In this document: positions 63,648 through 64,000 of the stretch, one piece after another
Numbering within the stretch: the first letter of the stretch is position 1
Layout: each line of letters starts with the position of its first letter
Origin: Ophthalmolycus amberensis
Lineage: Eukaryota; Chordata; Actinopteri; Perciformes; Zoarcidae
Assembly (NCBI GenBank): GCA_024529925.1
Contig: JAFEUB010000775.1
Coordinates: 372,001-436,000 of the forward strand
Length of the DNA: 64,000 nucleotides
Direction of reading: 5' to 3'
The notes under the pieces: model-generated
The model's database searches: none
What the model was told of the DNA's origin: nothing
The model's input: only the letters and a program-made list of their open reading frames with translations
Made by a program: the position numbers and the translations under genes

Positions 63648-64000
63648 CTGATGGAAAGAAACAAAGCCACAAAAAGAGAGGGAGGAGGAGGGTGGTGGGT
63701 GAGTGAGAAAGAGGAAGAAAACAGAAAGAGAGAGAAGGCAAGGGTGGAGTGAAAAGGAGAGTATGCGTAAGAAAAGGTGAAGAGGGAGGGAAGGAGGGAG
63801 GGAGGGAGGGAGGGGGGGAGAGAGAGAGAGAGAATTAGAACAACAGCACCACTACAGACAGCAGAAGCAGAGTGTTCCCATGGATGACACCACCGTGTAC
63901 ATGGTGTAGTGCACAGCTCAATGCGTGTTGACCTGAGAAGGAGAAAGAGGAGGAGAAAGAGGAAGAGAACTGGGGGGGTGCAGCAGGAGTCCACAGAGGT
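63648..64000 (-). other. nrg2: nrg2 intron before the EGF-end exon (runs off the edge)
   Basis: Upstream of the CATCAG acceptor at 63648. It holds a (GGGA)n/(GA)n tract at about 63780-63831 and no EGF first-half exon (no cysteine pattern in any minus frame). Confidence 0.7.
63780..63831. repeat. (GGGA)n followed by (GA)n
   Basis: A purine-only tract of GGGA/GGAG units, seven to eight consecutive G residues, then GA units. It explains the proline/serine/leucine-rich frame on the minus strand. Confidence 0.92.

Noticed and set aside
63521..63994. 157-codon minus-strand frame rich in Pro, Ser and Leu
   Set aside because: It reads through a GGGA/GA purine tract. Only the 59-bp segment 63589-63647 inside it is a real exon (nrg2).
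1..64000. Search by eye for the miR-192/194 pair (mapped to human 11q13) and for tRNA genes
   Set aside because: Neither mature microRNA sequence was seen, and no convincing tRNA B-box with acceptor stem was found. A covariance-model scan would be needed to exclude them.

Overview
This is vertebrate nuclear DNA, almost certainly from a spiny-rayed (percomorph) teleost fish. The genes are spliced with GT-AG introns and their exon boundaries match vertebrate genes. The DNA between them is A+T-rich, full of CA and TG microsatellites, and carries short transposon relics of types I recognise from percomorph genomes. There is no bacterial or viral gene content, no CRISPR array and no operon.

Layout from left to right. 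(1) 1-21,330, minus strand: the 5' end of a neurexin-2 gene (nrxn2). It has the first coding exon of the alpha form at 1264-1966, a likely 19-kb intron in the 5' UTR, and a CpG-rich promoter and non-coding exon near 20.9-21.3 kb. (2) 21.3-30.1 kb: an intergenic stretch with an intact hAT-type non-autonomous transposon (541 bp, 8-bp target-site duplication) and another interspersed repeat. (3) 30,143-40,941, plus strand: all 20 coding exons of muscle glycogen phosphorylase (pygm). The exons sum to exactly 842 codons, but only if one extra base in exon 2 (T at 32298) is ignored. As printed, that base makes a frameshift and an early stop. (4) 44,132-47,918, plus strand: all 10 coding exons of an organic anion transporter of the SLC22A6/OAT1 type, 562 codons, with a separate 5' UTR exon. 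(5) 51.2-64.0 kb, minus strand: the 3' half of neuregulin-2 (nrg2). It includes the last EGF exon, a 24-bp optional microexon, the transmembrane exon, four cytoplasmic exons and the 3' UTR. The N-terminal exons lie past the right edge.

The genes do not form one pathway. nrxn2 is a presynaptic adhesion receptor and nrg2 an ErbB ligand precursor. pygm breaks down muscle glycogen, and the SLC22A protein exchanges organic anions across epithelial membranes. Their linkage is informative: in human, NRXN2, PYGM and SLC22A transporters lie together on 11q13 while NRG2 is on 5q31, so this fish segment joins two human blocks. nrxn2 and pygm diverge head to head.

I did not find a new biological system. 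The most notable points are the pygm frameshift, the nrg2 microexon beside a UG-repeat acceptor, the mapped 5' structure of nrxn2, and several transposon copies with clear inverted repeats.
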